Shown here one piece after another: positions 34,414 to 47,100 of a stretch of 64,000 nucleotides of DNA. The stretch spans positions 1,550,001 through 1,614,000 of the forward strand of contig JAPEIS010000016.1 in NCBI GenBank assembly GCA_029531795.1, in the 5' to 3' direction. The notes beneath the pieces were generated by a model. The model searched no databases, was not told the DNA's origin, and was given only the letters and a program-made list of their open reading frames with translations. Position 1 is the stretch's first letter. Every line of letters begins with the position of its first letter. The stretch comes from Sclerotinia nivalis. Taxonomy: Eukaryota; Ascomycota; Leotiomycetes; Helotiales; Sclerotiniaceae. A program made the translations under genes and the position numbers.

Positions 34414-36170
34414 GTGAGCGGGAGCTTGCGAGCGTAGCGTAGCTCGCGACTATTGAGTGTAGCTCGCGGATAGTGTAGTAGCTTTGCGAGTAGTTCGTAT
34501 ATGTATATCTGGGCGCACCACCAAACCAAGGACGACCTTGTTCATTCACGAACCGTTCCCAGTCCGGCAGTTTGCGCAGAGGCCACTCCGCTTCCACCTG
34601 TTCTAACCTTTATCGATAATCTTGCGTCTATGATCCTCGGGGACGTGTATAGAGATTCGCTTTCTGTCGATCAATCAAAAGGTACGTAATATCCGATCCG
34701 TTTTCCCCGTATCTAGTTTCATCCAATCTGCCAATAATGAAATGGAAATGTCCCAATCCGCAGTATAAAGAACGTTGTGAATACTAGTTAAGGATGTAAA
34801 TGATAAAATGAACGATTGCGCAAGGTAACCAGTTAGGAGGTAGTACTTCGAATGAATGGAGGTGAGGTCTGTGTCTAGAAGAGAAATGAAGAACGCGAAA
34901 GGGTTACTTGTTGTGTAACGCTGCGGCTCTTTTCATTTACAGCATGTATATGTAAGTAACCTTTTACTCGGTATGTGTTACTCGTCCACGGGTCGCCCAG
35001 TCGTTTGGTAGTGTAGTATATGCTGTATAACCATACTACGAAATGTATTTGTCCAATATCGAGTCCTCCAGGAGTACGATGCCCAGAAATATGAAGCGTA
35101 AAAGTGCAATACCAAAAGTGCAAAAAGTAACGATATCTGAAAGTTCGTTTTCCCGTTGTATTGCTACCCTCATAAATCATGTAGTGTGTAGCCTTAAAGA
35201 ACTTTACCAGAAACCTACCAGAAACCTCCCAGAAAGTTTACTTTTCCCTTAACCTTAAGGGCATATTGCAAGACCCACGAAGAGCTTGTTCTGCTTGGGA
35301 AAAAGCCCTGTAGAGTGAGCACAGCCCCTGGACTGATCAAGCCTTGTACAAACATAGCGTGGATTAGGGCTGGTAACAAGTGGTACGTGAGTTCTCTAGT
35401 GAAATCCTATTCCCCGGTTCTATCCCCATCAAATATACTTCGCAAAGCACAACTGGGTATTACATAGATAATCATTAAGATCTTACAATATCATACAGAA
35501 TAATCCCCAAAGAACAATCCTATACCTCAAACAAAACAAAGCAAAGCAAGCAAATATATAATCTATTCTTCCAATAACAAAAGATATCGAACATACTCGA
35601 GTATGAATTATTGAAAAGAAATTGATATACCAAGGGTATCTTTTATACTTTCTTTTGTATCCATTGCTATCTACTAGGCCTAGCGGCAACCCCGTCCACC
35701 CGTTTGACAGAATAGAGGGCCCACTATTGATCGGTTCAGCCTGGGCGTTCTTCTCATCCCTTCATCACATCAATTCAAACTTCATATTGATCAAAGGATA
35801 GCTTGCTTCTGTATCTGCAATTATGTCCAGACTTTCTCATGTATCATGATAATAGAAGATTGGGCTTATAAAAGTAAACGAACAATGCGTGGCCAATGAG
35901 TCTCAAATAATTTTAAATCTATCATTGTATTTTTTCCATTTTCTTTCTCTCTAACTATTTATTTACATCACACCGTTGACGTGAATTCAATTCTGATTGC
36001 TCTCATCTTTTATCTCATCTCATCGCATTAGAAAGACGTTCAAATCGCTTTACTCCCTCCAGGCACATTGCTCCAACCAGAACTAGATGTGCGCCTGCAA
36101 AGCCCATACTAGTTAAATATGTAAATAAAAAACCTAAACTCCATTGTACAAGAGACGAAAAATCTAAAGC
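34414..36170. other. Intergenic, no gene seen
   Basis: It starts as the 5' flank of the SH3 gene, which has a repeated GTAGCTCGCG element near 34438-34475, and ends as the 3' flank of FAS2. Short tandem CCAGAAACCT units occur at about 35208-35236. No RNA gene or credible open frame was seen. Confidence 0.55.
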
Positions 36171-39100
36171 TTAAAAGGTTGCAACGGCAATTGCGATGGC
36201 TTGGCTATCGGAGTGCGAGATAGAAATGCTGATCTCCTTTACACCGGCTTTCTTTGCTGCCGTTGCGGCATCACCGTGAAGCTATATGTTCGTTAGTGAA
36301 TGAATGTTGTTTAGAAATGAAGGGGCGTAAACTTACCGAGACAATTGGTGCACCCTTTTCGTTGTTAGTAATCTCAATTTCCTTCAAAGGTGCTCCGGCC
36401 CCCTTGCTTGCAACACCGAGAGACTTGAAGACTGCCTCTTTTGCACTCCACTTCCCAGCGAAAGATGCCTGTGGGTGGGGTGCTTGCTTGCAGTAAGCGA
36501 CCTCTTTCTCGGTGAAGTTTCTCTCCAAGAATGTCTCGTTCTCAATGTTGATAGCAGCGATATCCTCTACATCAACACCAACTTTGTTACCAGGTGTTGC
36601 AGCACCTTTCGCAAGTGATTCAACCAATTGCTTTGTGCTCTCTGTCTTTTCCTTGTTGATGACCTTTTTAGCGAAGTTTGGAGCGTATGTGAGAGCAGAT
36701 GTCTTCTTGTCAACTGATACACGAGCCTCTGGGTTAAGGAAGACAGCTCCTTGTTGGTCGTCGGTGTAGGGAGATTTGTCCTTGGCGACAAACAAGGTGT
36801 TTGTAATCATTCCGTTGTGGAAGTAGCGGTAAGCCTTCTTCTGTCTGGCCTCAACCTTGGTGCAGTATGCCGAGTATGTTTGCTCATCAAGAGTGGCGAA
36901 CAAATACTTTGGATGGATACCAATAGCTTGGGCACCCTTTTGACCGAAACCGAAGGAGGTAACAGAGAAAGCCTTGATACCATCTGTTTGAATGCTGCGG
37001 CTGGGGTAAACAATGTAGTCAAACTTCTCCATAACTTGGTCAACGTTGTCAGCATTTCTGTTACCAGGGACCAAGCCACTGTTGAGGACCTGCAAACAAC
37101 CGTTGAACATCCAAGCACCGGCAGCACCCTTTGGATGACCTGTTAAGTACTTCTGGAAGATACCCATAACAGCGTTACCCTTTTTACGACCAAGATGCTC
37201 CATTTGTTGGCAAATGACTGAAGACTCGTTCTTATCGTTTGCAACGGTTGAGGTACCGTGGAAAGATGCGACATCGAGGTCATCGATGGTAAGGCCCCAA
37301 GTAGCAAGGGCACCACGAAGCGGTGCGATGGTAGGATCTTTCTTCCAGAAATTGTTACCAAGACTGTTCAAGACCTCGCGTTCTTGACGTAAAGCCTCGC
37401 GCTCGATATGTTGTGCCCGGTCTTGAGCATATTCGCTTTCGTTGAAGTCTCTTCCTTGAGCCTTCATAGCAGAAATCTCCTCATGAAGATACTCAAGTTC
37501 TGACTCTTGCCATGCCTTGATGTTCTTCTTGCGAAGCTCAACTTGTCTGCGACGGTACTTGATATCCAAAAGTGGTGATGGGAACTTGCCTGGGTTTTCA
37601 CGAGCTGTTGTGAGAACACCTTGTCCCGGAGCAGGAACAGATCGTCCGATCTTATCAGTAGCAGTGGTAGTTAATCCAAGGATACCGTAGATTGGCACAC
37701 CCATGTCAAGGGCAAGTCTGGCAGTCATGATGACTTGGATACCACAACCTTGCGACTCCATGAAACCATTTCTGGTGGTGGTAGTAGGACGAGACATTTC
37801 CCTAGGTGTGCGGCCATGAGCGATTTCATCGACAGCATTGCTGGTGGCCTTCATGTTGGCAAACTCGTATGAACCTTCCTCTTGGAAATCATCGAAACCA
37901 CCAACAAAACAGACGCGAGCTTTTCCTTCAACAATAGTCTCGTAACCAATATCGACGGATTCGACTGATGTAGCGCAAGCTCCCACAGGAGTCTTGATTG
38001 GACCAGTGGAGGAGATCAACAACATGTTGACCCAAGCACTCATGGTGTTAATGAAAGACTCTTGAAGGATATCCTTCTGGAGTGGTTTGTCCAAGAAGCG
38101 ATCTTTGTACATTCCTCTTAGAGCCGTGGTACCACCAATACCGGATCCAATACAGTTACCTACTTCGGAGATGTGTACATACTGATAGAACTCATATGGA
38201 TCAGTAATACCAGATGCCAATAGAGACTCGACAGTACAAACAAGGACGAACAAGGTCACAGGGTCAACTTGTGAGATAATATCATCCGGAATACCGTATT
38301 TTTTAGCATCCCATCCAGTCGGAATTTGACCTGCGACAAGTCGGTCGAAGCGAAGAGCCTTTGGAATGAGTAGTGTAGCACCCTTGCGCATGCGGACGAG
38401 ATACTCTCCAGATTCTGGGATCTCAAAGATCTCAGCCTTGTCACCGTGCTCACGTTTAAATTCTTCTGCTGTTTCCTTGGAGGTCTCAAATGGTTCCAAG
38501 TCCTCCTCAATGACAACCTCTTGAAGCAATTGCTTCTTCTCTGGGTTATAGCCATTGAAAAGTTCGGGCTCAATCAAACGGATACCAGAGTGTTCGAGAA
38601 TGTACTTCTCGTATTTGCTCTTGATATCTTTGTCATCAACTGGATCTCCAGTCTTGGCATCGACCCATCCTGCGTACGATTTGCCTTTGAGGTTACCATT
38701 GTGATTCTTGATGAGACCCATGATCCAGGCCATCTCAACACAACCTTCCAAAGAGAATTGGCCGTACGCCTCCATCTCCCATCTAGTCCGAGAGTTACCC
38801 CATGGTCCAACCTCAGCAAAACCAGTAACTACAACAACCTTTTCGAGATCAACCATTCCCTTGAGGTTTTCATTAAGTGGAGCAACTTCCTTCTTCCAGT
38901 CTGGTAATGGTGGGAAATCGTACTTGATGTTTGCGCGTGGTTCAATTGTGACCTTCTTGTAGAGCGCCTCACTGTCCTCACCATTGACAATCTTGTTCTC
39001 AATAGCGGTCTCCTTGGTGACAGCTTGTCGGACTTCGCTAGTCTCCATGATATCTTTTCGGAGTTTGGTCATCAAGTCCTTGAGGTTAGGGATGAATTGT

Positions 39101-41882
39101 AAACCACCGTTCAAATCAGCGAAAACTGGCTCAGATTGGCAGAGGTCAACAATGTTAGGAGCCATCAGACCCAACAAGTTGAAAGCCATCTCTTGCTGAG
39201 AGAATGTGCGTACACCATAAGCTTCGACACCTTCTGCTACAATGTTGTTGCCAGACATGAGACCAGTACCACGAGTCCATCCAATGACAGCTCCGCAAAT
39301 GGTGAGGAAGCTACCCCAGCTTTCCGAGTGCCATCTGTTGAACAAAGTTTCCAATGCCAACTTGGATTCGGAGTAAAGACCATCGTTTCCAAAGGTTCCG
39401 TGATTTGGAGAGAGCGGCAAGACGACTTGAGCAGGTCTAGTTTCGAATCCTCGCTCGAACTTCTGGGTCTTGACACAACCCAAAAGACGGAGTAGATTGG
39501 TCAACATGATGCGATGAGCAAGCTCTGATTTGGAGTCGATGCTATCAATTTCACGACCGTTCTCAGGAATGGCAGCAAATGGAATAACATAGTCGAGATC
39601 CCATCCAAGACCCTTCTTTGGATCGTAAATATAATCAATCAAGGCTTCAACATCTTGTTTGCTACCTTGGTTGAAGGGAACAACAATAAGTTGAGATCCT
39701 CGGGATCCATGGCGAGCATACATTGATTGGTAATACTCAGTGACCTGTCTGGAGAATCGACTGGTGGTTACAACAACCTTAGCGCCACCACTGATCAAGC
39801 CTTGCAAAACATCGGCCCCAATTGAGCCAGCTCCGGCACCAGTCATCAAAGCATTCTTACCTTGGAAGGTGACACCAGATTTGGCAGCTTGCTCTAAGCC
39901 ATCAAGGTAGAGGCCTGTAAGCTTCTTGCTGTATTCCCAACCATGCTCGTCCTTTCTCTTCAAATGAAGGAATGGGATGGTCTCAACCTTTCCAGCCTTG
40001 GCATTGCCATTAATCTTTCCGTCGTTCATCTTGACTCCGTTCTTTTTGCCGGATGAGGCCTTGCCATTGCTGTTCTCTTTGGGAATGATCTGCCCTTCGC
40101 TCATCGCTAAAGAGCGAATAACATCACTGTAAAGACTCTTGATCTGGAGTTGTGATGCTTTGGAGAGCTTGTGTTGCTGCTTGATAAGCTTGTAAATACG
40201 GCTGAGATCGTTCTGGACCTTGGTTCGGTTTCCATATTCTGAGATCTTTCCGCCATCAGCCATCTCTCGCACATAGTGCTCAAGCTTTCGGACACTAGAT
40301 CTTGGGATCTCAGCGTATTCTAGGTTGCCGCGAGCATCGATTGTTGTGTGTGGTCCGGTGGGTAATGCAACGTCCTTGTAAACAGGTGACTCGTTGAGTA
40401 CATCTTTGCAATTATCGATGAGCGATTGCCCGAGTTCTTTTGCGAGCTTGTAAGTCTCACCACGCTCCGTTGGGCAGTTATCAATATGGTATTGCATGAA
40501 TTCGAGAAGGGTAGGATTTGATCTGTTCATGATACGAATGCACTGGCTAACAATTTCTCGATCAACTGCTTGAAGTCGACCGAAAATGATATCGTAGTAC
40601 ATTGTCAAGGCATCTTGTCGAGCCCAATTCCAGGAAGAATCGTAAACTCTAGCCTTTAATGGAGTGAAGACTGGCTCAATACCTGAAGCGTAAAACTCTC
40701 CATGTTCGACGTTCCACAGGTCGAGTTGCGCTTGAAGTGCCTTTTCTGATTGTTGCGCACCAATGAACGCCTTGTCGCCAGCTCGGAGATCCATCTTAAG
40801 GTATCTAGCGAAAAGCTCAAGCTGCTGCTTGAAAAGTGCTCTTTGATCCTTGGTCAAAGCATCAAGGGCAGCGGGATCCATCATCATTCCACCACCTGAA
40901 CCACCTCCGTCGGCACTGGCAGATACCGTTGAAAGGCTAATGCCTGCATTTGCCGCATACTTTTGTGAAACGTCGTCAAGAAACGCCTTAGCATCGTTTT
41001 CAGATCCTAAACGTGCTGCTGGCTCCATTGTCAGAGCCAAAAGCAATACACCATCTTGTCTTCCGGATGCCAAACCCCATCGAGTTTCCAAGTATTTTCG
41101 TGCTGCGGTAATATTGAATCCACCAGGCATTTTTGAGGATATTAATCTCGCAACAAGGGATGATGATTGCTTTCCTAATTGGCCATTGAAAGTTTGCTGC
41201 ATCGAAGCTCCTAACTCGTCTAGAGGGGTATCTTCTGGCTTCTCAGGCGTTGATCCAAATTCTTTGCCCAAATCTCCCAATATTTCATTCTGAAGTGTAG
41301 ATTTCCCTGTAAGAATCCCACCGTTAGCTTCTGCGACTCGAGCAACTTCAAAAGACGACTCTTACCTCCGACAAGATCCTTAATGGCCTTGGTCAAGGGA
41401 ATTTCCAGAAGTGGTTTCTTGAGTTTTTGGGCAATCAAAGATCGCACAATATCTATGGCACCAACTGGGGCATCTGGAACTTGTGCGGCCGGACCAGCAC
41501 TTGGTGGAGGGGCTGCTGCAACTGGTGCAGGTGCTGAACCAGAAGATGCTGCTGGTGCTGGTGTAGAATCACTTGGAGCAGCCGCGGGCTCATCCTCCAC
41601 TGGATCAACATCATAGTAAATCTCCTTGGCATCCTTGTTGTAGCATAAAATTTGACGTTGAATAGATTTTGCTGCATCGTAGGCTTCGTATTTAGAGGCG
41701 AGTGTCCGCTTTGCCATGGTACCAAGGGTGTCTGCAGGACCGATTTCGACGATTCTTTCGGTAGTCTTCTCATCTAAAATGACATCTTGTGTTTCAATCC
41801 ATCTTACGGGAGATGCAAATTGATATGCCAAAAGCTCAACGAGGAGCGTATGGGCGAGCTCTTGCTCGACTTCGGGACGCAT
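36171..41882 (-). CDS. FAS2: Fatty acid synthase subunit alpha
   Basis: Three exons: 41882-41366, 41306-36337 and 36281-36171; 1865 aa, normal for fungal FAS alpha. It forms the alpha6beta6 cytosolic complex that makes C16/C18 acyl-CoA. Domains in order: N-terminal part of the malonyl/palmitoyl transferase (1-90), Ala/Pro-rich linker, acyl carrier domain with the phosphopantetheine Ser175 in GGKST, ketoreductase with [12 protein letters not shown], ketosynthase with nucleophile Cys1283 in GACATS plus [12 protein letters not shown] and [10 protein letters not shown], and a C-terminal phosphopantetheinyl transferase ([19 protein letters not shown]). Intron 1 splits the glycine codon two residues before Ser175. 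The last exon supplies the end of the PPT domain ([16 protein letters not shown]), so the long central frame alone has a false C terminus. Divergent from FAS1 across 2.3 kb. Confidence 0.97.
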
Positions 41883-42232
41883 GGTGGAGGATTGTGCGGG
41901 AGGAAAATTAAGCTGTATTCGAAGGGGGTATCATAAAAAGAATTTCTGCGAAGGGATTCTGAAAGTTGGTCAAACTGTCAAAGTCAGATTTTTGAATCCC
42001 AAGACGGTTCTTTCTTTTTCTAAAAAAAAAGTAGTAAAGAAAAGGCTACCCTGAGAATTCCTCTGAAGTTTATATCAAGTAATACAAAAGATAGAGACTT
42101 TTCTGTTTCTTGATCAGCAAAACAAAATGACTGATTTGATTAGGGAAATGGAAATCAAATTGAGGGTTTGAAATGAGGATGGAATCAATGAACAAAATAA
42201 GAAGAGAGGGGGACCTTCTAATGTTTCTATTC

Positions 42233-42243
42233 TGGTGGAGCGG
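42233..42243 (+). promoter_or_regulatory. Shared 11-mer TGGTGGAGCGG, FAS2-proximal copy
   Basis: About 350 bp upstream of the FAS2 start codon. An exact second copy lies near FAS1, and the last ten bases recur in profilin intron 1. I do not know a factor for it. Confidence 0.35.
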
Positions 42244-43832
42244 AGAAAAGACAAATAGTCAAAGTCAATTGTTAGAGAGAGAAGCTTTCTCGCTTTCTCG
42301 CATTATTTGTCTAGGATTACAAGGGGAGCCATCTCAATGGTTGATAACTTTTTGGCCCTCCTCCCAACAGACGGGTGAGGATTGAGACTAGATATGAATT
42401 AGGTTTAGCTTGATCAGCTTATCCTTGCTGATAAAAATCCCCCCCCTCGAAAGCACGGGTGAGCATTAAAACATCATCTCAACGACCTTTTGACCCAATA
42501 CCAAGGGTTCAGGAAGTACGGAGCGAAGAGTATTCCTAGTATCTATACGACTAGCTGTTACACACTTCTTATCCTACCTGCCCACATATGCAATCCGATA
42601 TCGAACGAGATCATAATAGAGATGCCGTATGTAATGTACAGTACAGTACAGCACAGCACAGCACCCAGCAGGTATTCATATTTAGCGAAAAAAGAAAGGA
42701 AAGAGAAGGTCGGCACACATTCCTCCCCTTCCCGCTGGACCCCTTGATTTGATTTGTATGCATAAACCAGGGTTAAAAGTACAAACCCTGCCTTCAAGGT
42801 GATCGATCCGGCTTGTCCCAAGATACTATAAAGTTGTAATTCATCAGAATCCTCAGAATCATCACTGATCACCGATCAGCCCTCTTTTCACTTCAATGAA
42901 TGTTCTGTATACTACGAGTAATCTTGAGAGATTCAAGCTCTTGGCGTTCAGCTTATATTTCATCATCGGACGAATATTAGACGGTTTTTATCGACTCATT
43001 TGGTTAGTGAGTGATATTGTTATAGCCAGAGAACCTCATCTGTATCTTATATCGAAAATATCCAAATATCAAGCAGAATCGGTGTGATAATCGTCCGCAC
43101 AGGGATTTAGCAAATGTCAAGACTATGGATCAAATATCTAGATTAACTTCCCATCAAAAGAATGTCATGCCATGTATTTGGAATGTTGCAAGCAAATATA
43201 TTAACATTCTTCCTGGACTAGTAAACATTGGATACCTACTAGATAAGGTACTAGCAGAGCATATCTTTGGATCCAGCCTTTCCCGTACCTTTCTAAATTC
43301 TGCTAATGGGAAGAATACTTTGTTAGTACCATACCATACTAAACCCAACTTTCTGTATTTGCTATGCTAGCTATACTACTCGAGTATATCATATCACTAG
43401 TTTTTGTCCTTAAATCAAGCGAGTAAATAAAATTCTTGAGGTTGTGTTACAAGTGACGTTCATGCTAAGATAGCGAAACGGGAAACGGGACCAAAAAAGG
43501 CTGACTATCTAAGACTGATTTAATTTGACCAGGACCCTTGGATGCATTTTCAACACCCCTCCTTACGCGGCTAAGCCTGGTGCCCCAACAAATCTCTAAC
43601 TAAATTGGGTCTATTCCCCCTGCACGGGTGAATGAGTTTTTGGCGTTACGTTGAGAGCGAAAGCTTTGATAGAAAGAGCTTTCCAATTTAGTACAACAGC
43701 ACCACCATTTACCAATTTTACCAATTTTCATAAGGAAGGAAACTCGAAATTCCCTTTTCTTCTCGAAATATAACATCTCAAAAGGCAGAACCTAATGCAG
43801 ATTGCTATCTTCTGCTGAAAACCTTTGATACT

Positions 43833-43872
43833 TCTGTTCATCTGTTCATCTGTTCATCTGTTCATCTGTTCA
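43833..43872 (+). repeat. Octamer tandem repeat (TCTGTTCA)5
   Basis: Five perfect copies, 315-355 bp upstream of the FAS1 start codon. Pyrimidine-biased; it may lie in the promoter or leader. Confidence 0.9.
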
Positions 43873-43940
43873 TATCTCATACATCATACCTCACATCTCA
43901 CTCCTTCAATAAATTCTTTCCCACCTACATATTTGCATTT

Positions 43941-43951
43941 TGGTGGAGCGG
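43941..43951 (+). promoter_or_regulatory. Shared 11-mer TGGTGGAGCGG, FAS1-proximal copy
   Basis: About 236 bp upstream of the FAS1 start codon, identical in sequence and orientation to the copy at 42233. Confidence 0.35.
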
Positions 43952-44187
43952 TTGTATCCTTGCTAGAATAAAACACTGTCTGTAACTTTTTACGCTACAC
44001 CACATCAAATCCCTTTCCTCCTGCTCTTCATTGAGTTCCTGGAGTCCTGAGAAAATTGTAAGTACAACCATCTAATAATCTAATACCTCGTCTGAAATTG
44101 CAAGTTTCGCTGAGAGCCCTTTACTTATTTTTGTAAAACTAGCTAGAGACAAATTCATCACTTCTACACATTCTACCACTCGCCATC

Positions 44188-47100
44188 ATGTACGGTACTG
44201 CTACCGGCCCTCAAACGGGCGTCTCAACACCACGATCTTCGTCATCTCTGCGACCACTCGTCCTCTCACATGGCTCACTAGAGCATTCATTTTTGATACC
44301 CACAAATATTCATTTCCAAGCCTCCCAGATCAAAGACCGTTTTCTTGCATCCCTTCCTGAGCCCACAGACGAACTCGCACAAGATGACGAGCCTTCATCC
44401 GTGGCTGAACTTGTTGCCAGATATTTAGGATTTGTAGCGCAAGAAGTCGATGAGGGAGAAGATGATGCTCAAGGATCATATGAAGGAGTCTTGAAACTCG
44501 TTCTGAACGAATTCGAACGCGGTTTCTTGAGAGGCAACGAAGCTCACGCTTTGGTTGCTACGCTTCCTGGAATTGATGCAAAGAAACTCAAAGTGGTCGA
44601 ATCCTACTACGCTGCGCGTGCGGCTAGCAACAGGCCCATCCGCCCTCACGAATCAGCATTGTTTAGAGCAGCCAGCGACGAGGAAGCCAAGATTTATAAT
44701 ATTTTTGGTGGACAAGGAAATATCGAAGAATACTTTGATGAGCTTCGAGAATTGTACAACACATATGCAGTCTTTGTGGAGGATTTAATCACTGAATCTG
44801 CTGAACTGTTGCAGAGTCTGTCAAAAGACCCCAGAGCCGAGAAATTATACCCAAAGGGCTTGGACATCATGGCCTGGCTTCATGATCCTGAGTCAACTCC
44901 AGATATCGACTATTTGGTTTCTGCGCCAGTCAGTTTCCCATTGATTGGGTTGGTCCAGCTTTGTCATTATGCTGTAACCTGCAGAGTTCTGGGGCTCACT
45001 CCTGGGCAATTCAGAGAAAGGATTAGTGGAGCAACCGGTCACTCTCAAGGTATTGTTTTAGCCGCTGCTACTGCTGCTGCAGACTCTTGGGAATCGTTCG
45101 ATAAAGTCGCGGTTTCAGCCCTCACAATTTTGTTCTGGATTGGATCCAGAAGTCAACAAACATTCCCGAGAACTTCCCTGGCACCCAATATCCTCCAGGA
45201 TTCCGTGGATCATGGCGAAGGAACACCCACGCCTATGTTGAGCATTCGCGATTTATCACAGGCTCAGGTCCAGGAACACATCGACAAGACCAACAAATAT
45301 CTTCCAGAAGATAGACAGATTGCCATTTCTCTCATTAACAGTGCTAGAAATATGGTTGTTTCAGGACCCCCAATTTCCTTATACGGTCTTAACCTCCAAC
45401 TGCGTAAAGTCAAGGCTCCAACCGGTCTCGACCAAACTCGAATCCCATTCACAGAGCGCAAAGTTAGATTTGTAAACAGATTCTTGCCAATCACATCTCC
45501 TTTCCACAGCAAATATCTTGCCGAGGCCACAGCTCATATCAATGAAGACCTAAAGGACCTTGAGATTGATAGCAAAACATTGGGTATTCCCGTTTATGAC
45601 ACCAATACTGGAAAGGACATTCGGGATGATGTTCAGGGCAATATCGTGCCAGCTTTGGTGCGTCTGATTACCCACGACACAGTTGAATGGGAAAAGGCCA
45701 CAGTTTTCCCAAATGCAACTCACGTCCTTGATTTTGGTCCTGGTGGTGTGTCTGGCCTTGGTGTTTTGACCAGCCGCAACAAGGACGGAACCGGTGTTCG
45801 TGTTATCTTGGCTGGCGCAGTCAGTGGTACCGTTCCCGAAGTCGGTTACAAACCCGAGCTTTTCGACCGTGATGAAGAACATGCAGTTAAATATGCCGTT
45901 GATTGGGTAAAGGAGCATGGTCCAAAATTGGTCAAGACCTCAAGCGGTCAGACATTCGTGGACACAAAGATGAGTCGAATCTTAGGAGTACCCCCTGTCA
46001 TGGTTGCTGGTATGACACCATGTACTGTTCCTTGGGATTTCGTGGCTGCAACTATGAACGCAGGATACCAAATTGAGTTGGCTGGAGGTGGATACTACAA
46101 TGCCAAGACTATGACCGAAGCGTTGAGGAAGATTGAGAATGCCATTCCAGCTGGTCGTGGTATTACTGTCAACCTTATCTACGTCAACCCACGTGCTATG
46201 CAATGGCAAATTCCGCTCCTTGGACAGCTGCGTGCAGAAGGTGTACCAATCGAAGGTCTAACAATTGGTGCTGGTGTACCATCCATTGAGGTTGCACAGG
46301 AGTACATTGAAACCCTTGGCTTAAAACATATTGCGTTCAAGCCAGGATCCATGGAGGCCATTCAAGCTGTTATCAACATCGCACATGCCAACCCAACTTT
46401 CCCAGTGATTCTTCAATGGACTGGAGGACGTGGAGGTGGACATCACTCCTTTGAAGATTTCCATCAGCCAATTCTTTCCATGTACTCACGTATCCGAAGA
46501 CAAGAGAATGTTCTCTTGGTCGCAGGTAGTGGCTTCGGCGGGGCAGAAGATACTTATCCTTACCTCACTGGTGACTGGTCAAAGAACTATGGCTATCCAC
46601 CAATGCCATTTGATGGATGTCTCTTTGGTAGTCGCGTCATGACAGCTAAGGAAGCACATACTAGCAAAAATGCTAAGAAAGCCATCACTGAAGCCGAAGG
46701 TCTTGATGATGCCGCATGGGAGAAAACGTACAAGGGTCCTGCCGGTGGTGTTATCACTGTCCGATCTGAGATGGGTGAGCCAATTCACAAATTGGCGACT
46801 CGTGGTGTTAAGTTCTGGGCTGAGATGGATGCCAAGATCTTCAGTTTGCCAAAGGAGAAGCGAGTACCTGAATTAAAGAAGAACCGCGATTACATCATCA
46901 GGAAGTTGAACGATGACTTCCAAAAGGTGTGGTTTGGACGAAACAAAGCCGGAGAAACCGTTGATCTTGAGGATATGACATATGGCGAAGTTGTTCGTAG
47001 AATGGTGGATTTGATGTATGTCAAGCACGAGTCTCGCTGGATCGACAAATCATACATTAAGCTCACTGGTGACTTCATTCGCCGTGTTGAGGAGCGTTTC

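Larger units (their letters stand above)
41883..44187. promoter_or_regulatory. Divergent FAS2/FAS1 promoter region
   Basis: These 2305 bp hold the promoters of both FAS subunits, which must be made in equal amounts. An 11-mer TGGTGGAGCGG occurs near each end in the same orientation. An octamer array lies 315 bp upstream of FAS1. A CAGTACAGTACAGCACAGCAC run lies near 42639-42660. A GTAAGT at about 44058 followed by CTAATAATCTAAT suggests a possible intron in the FAS1 leader. No protein gene was recognised inside. Confidence 0.6.

Noticed and set aside
32661..34597. Separate short genes upstream of the SH3 frame
   Set aside because: Splice signals and phases join these frames into one five-exon gene.
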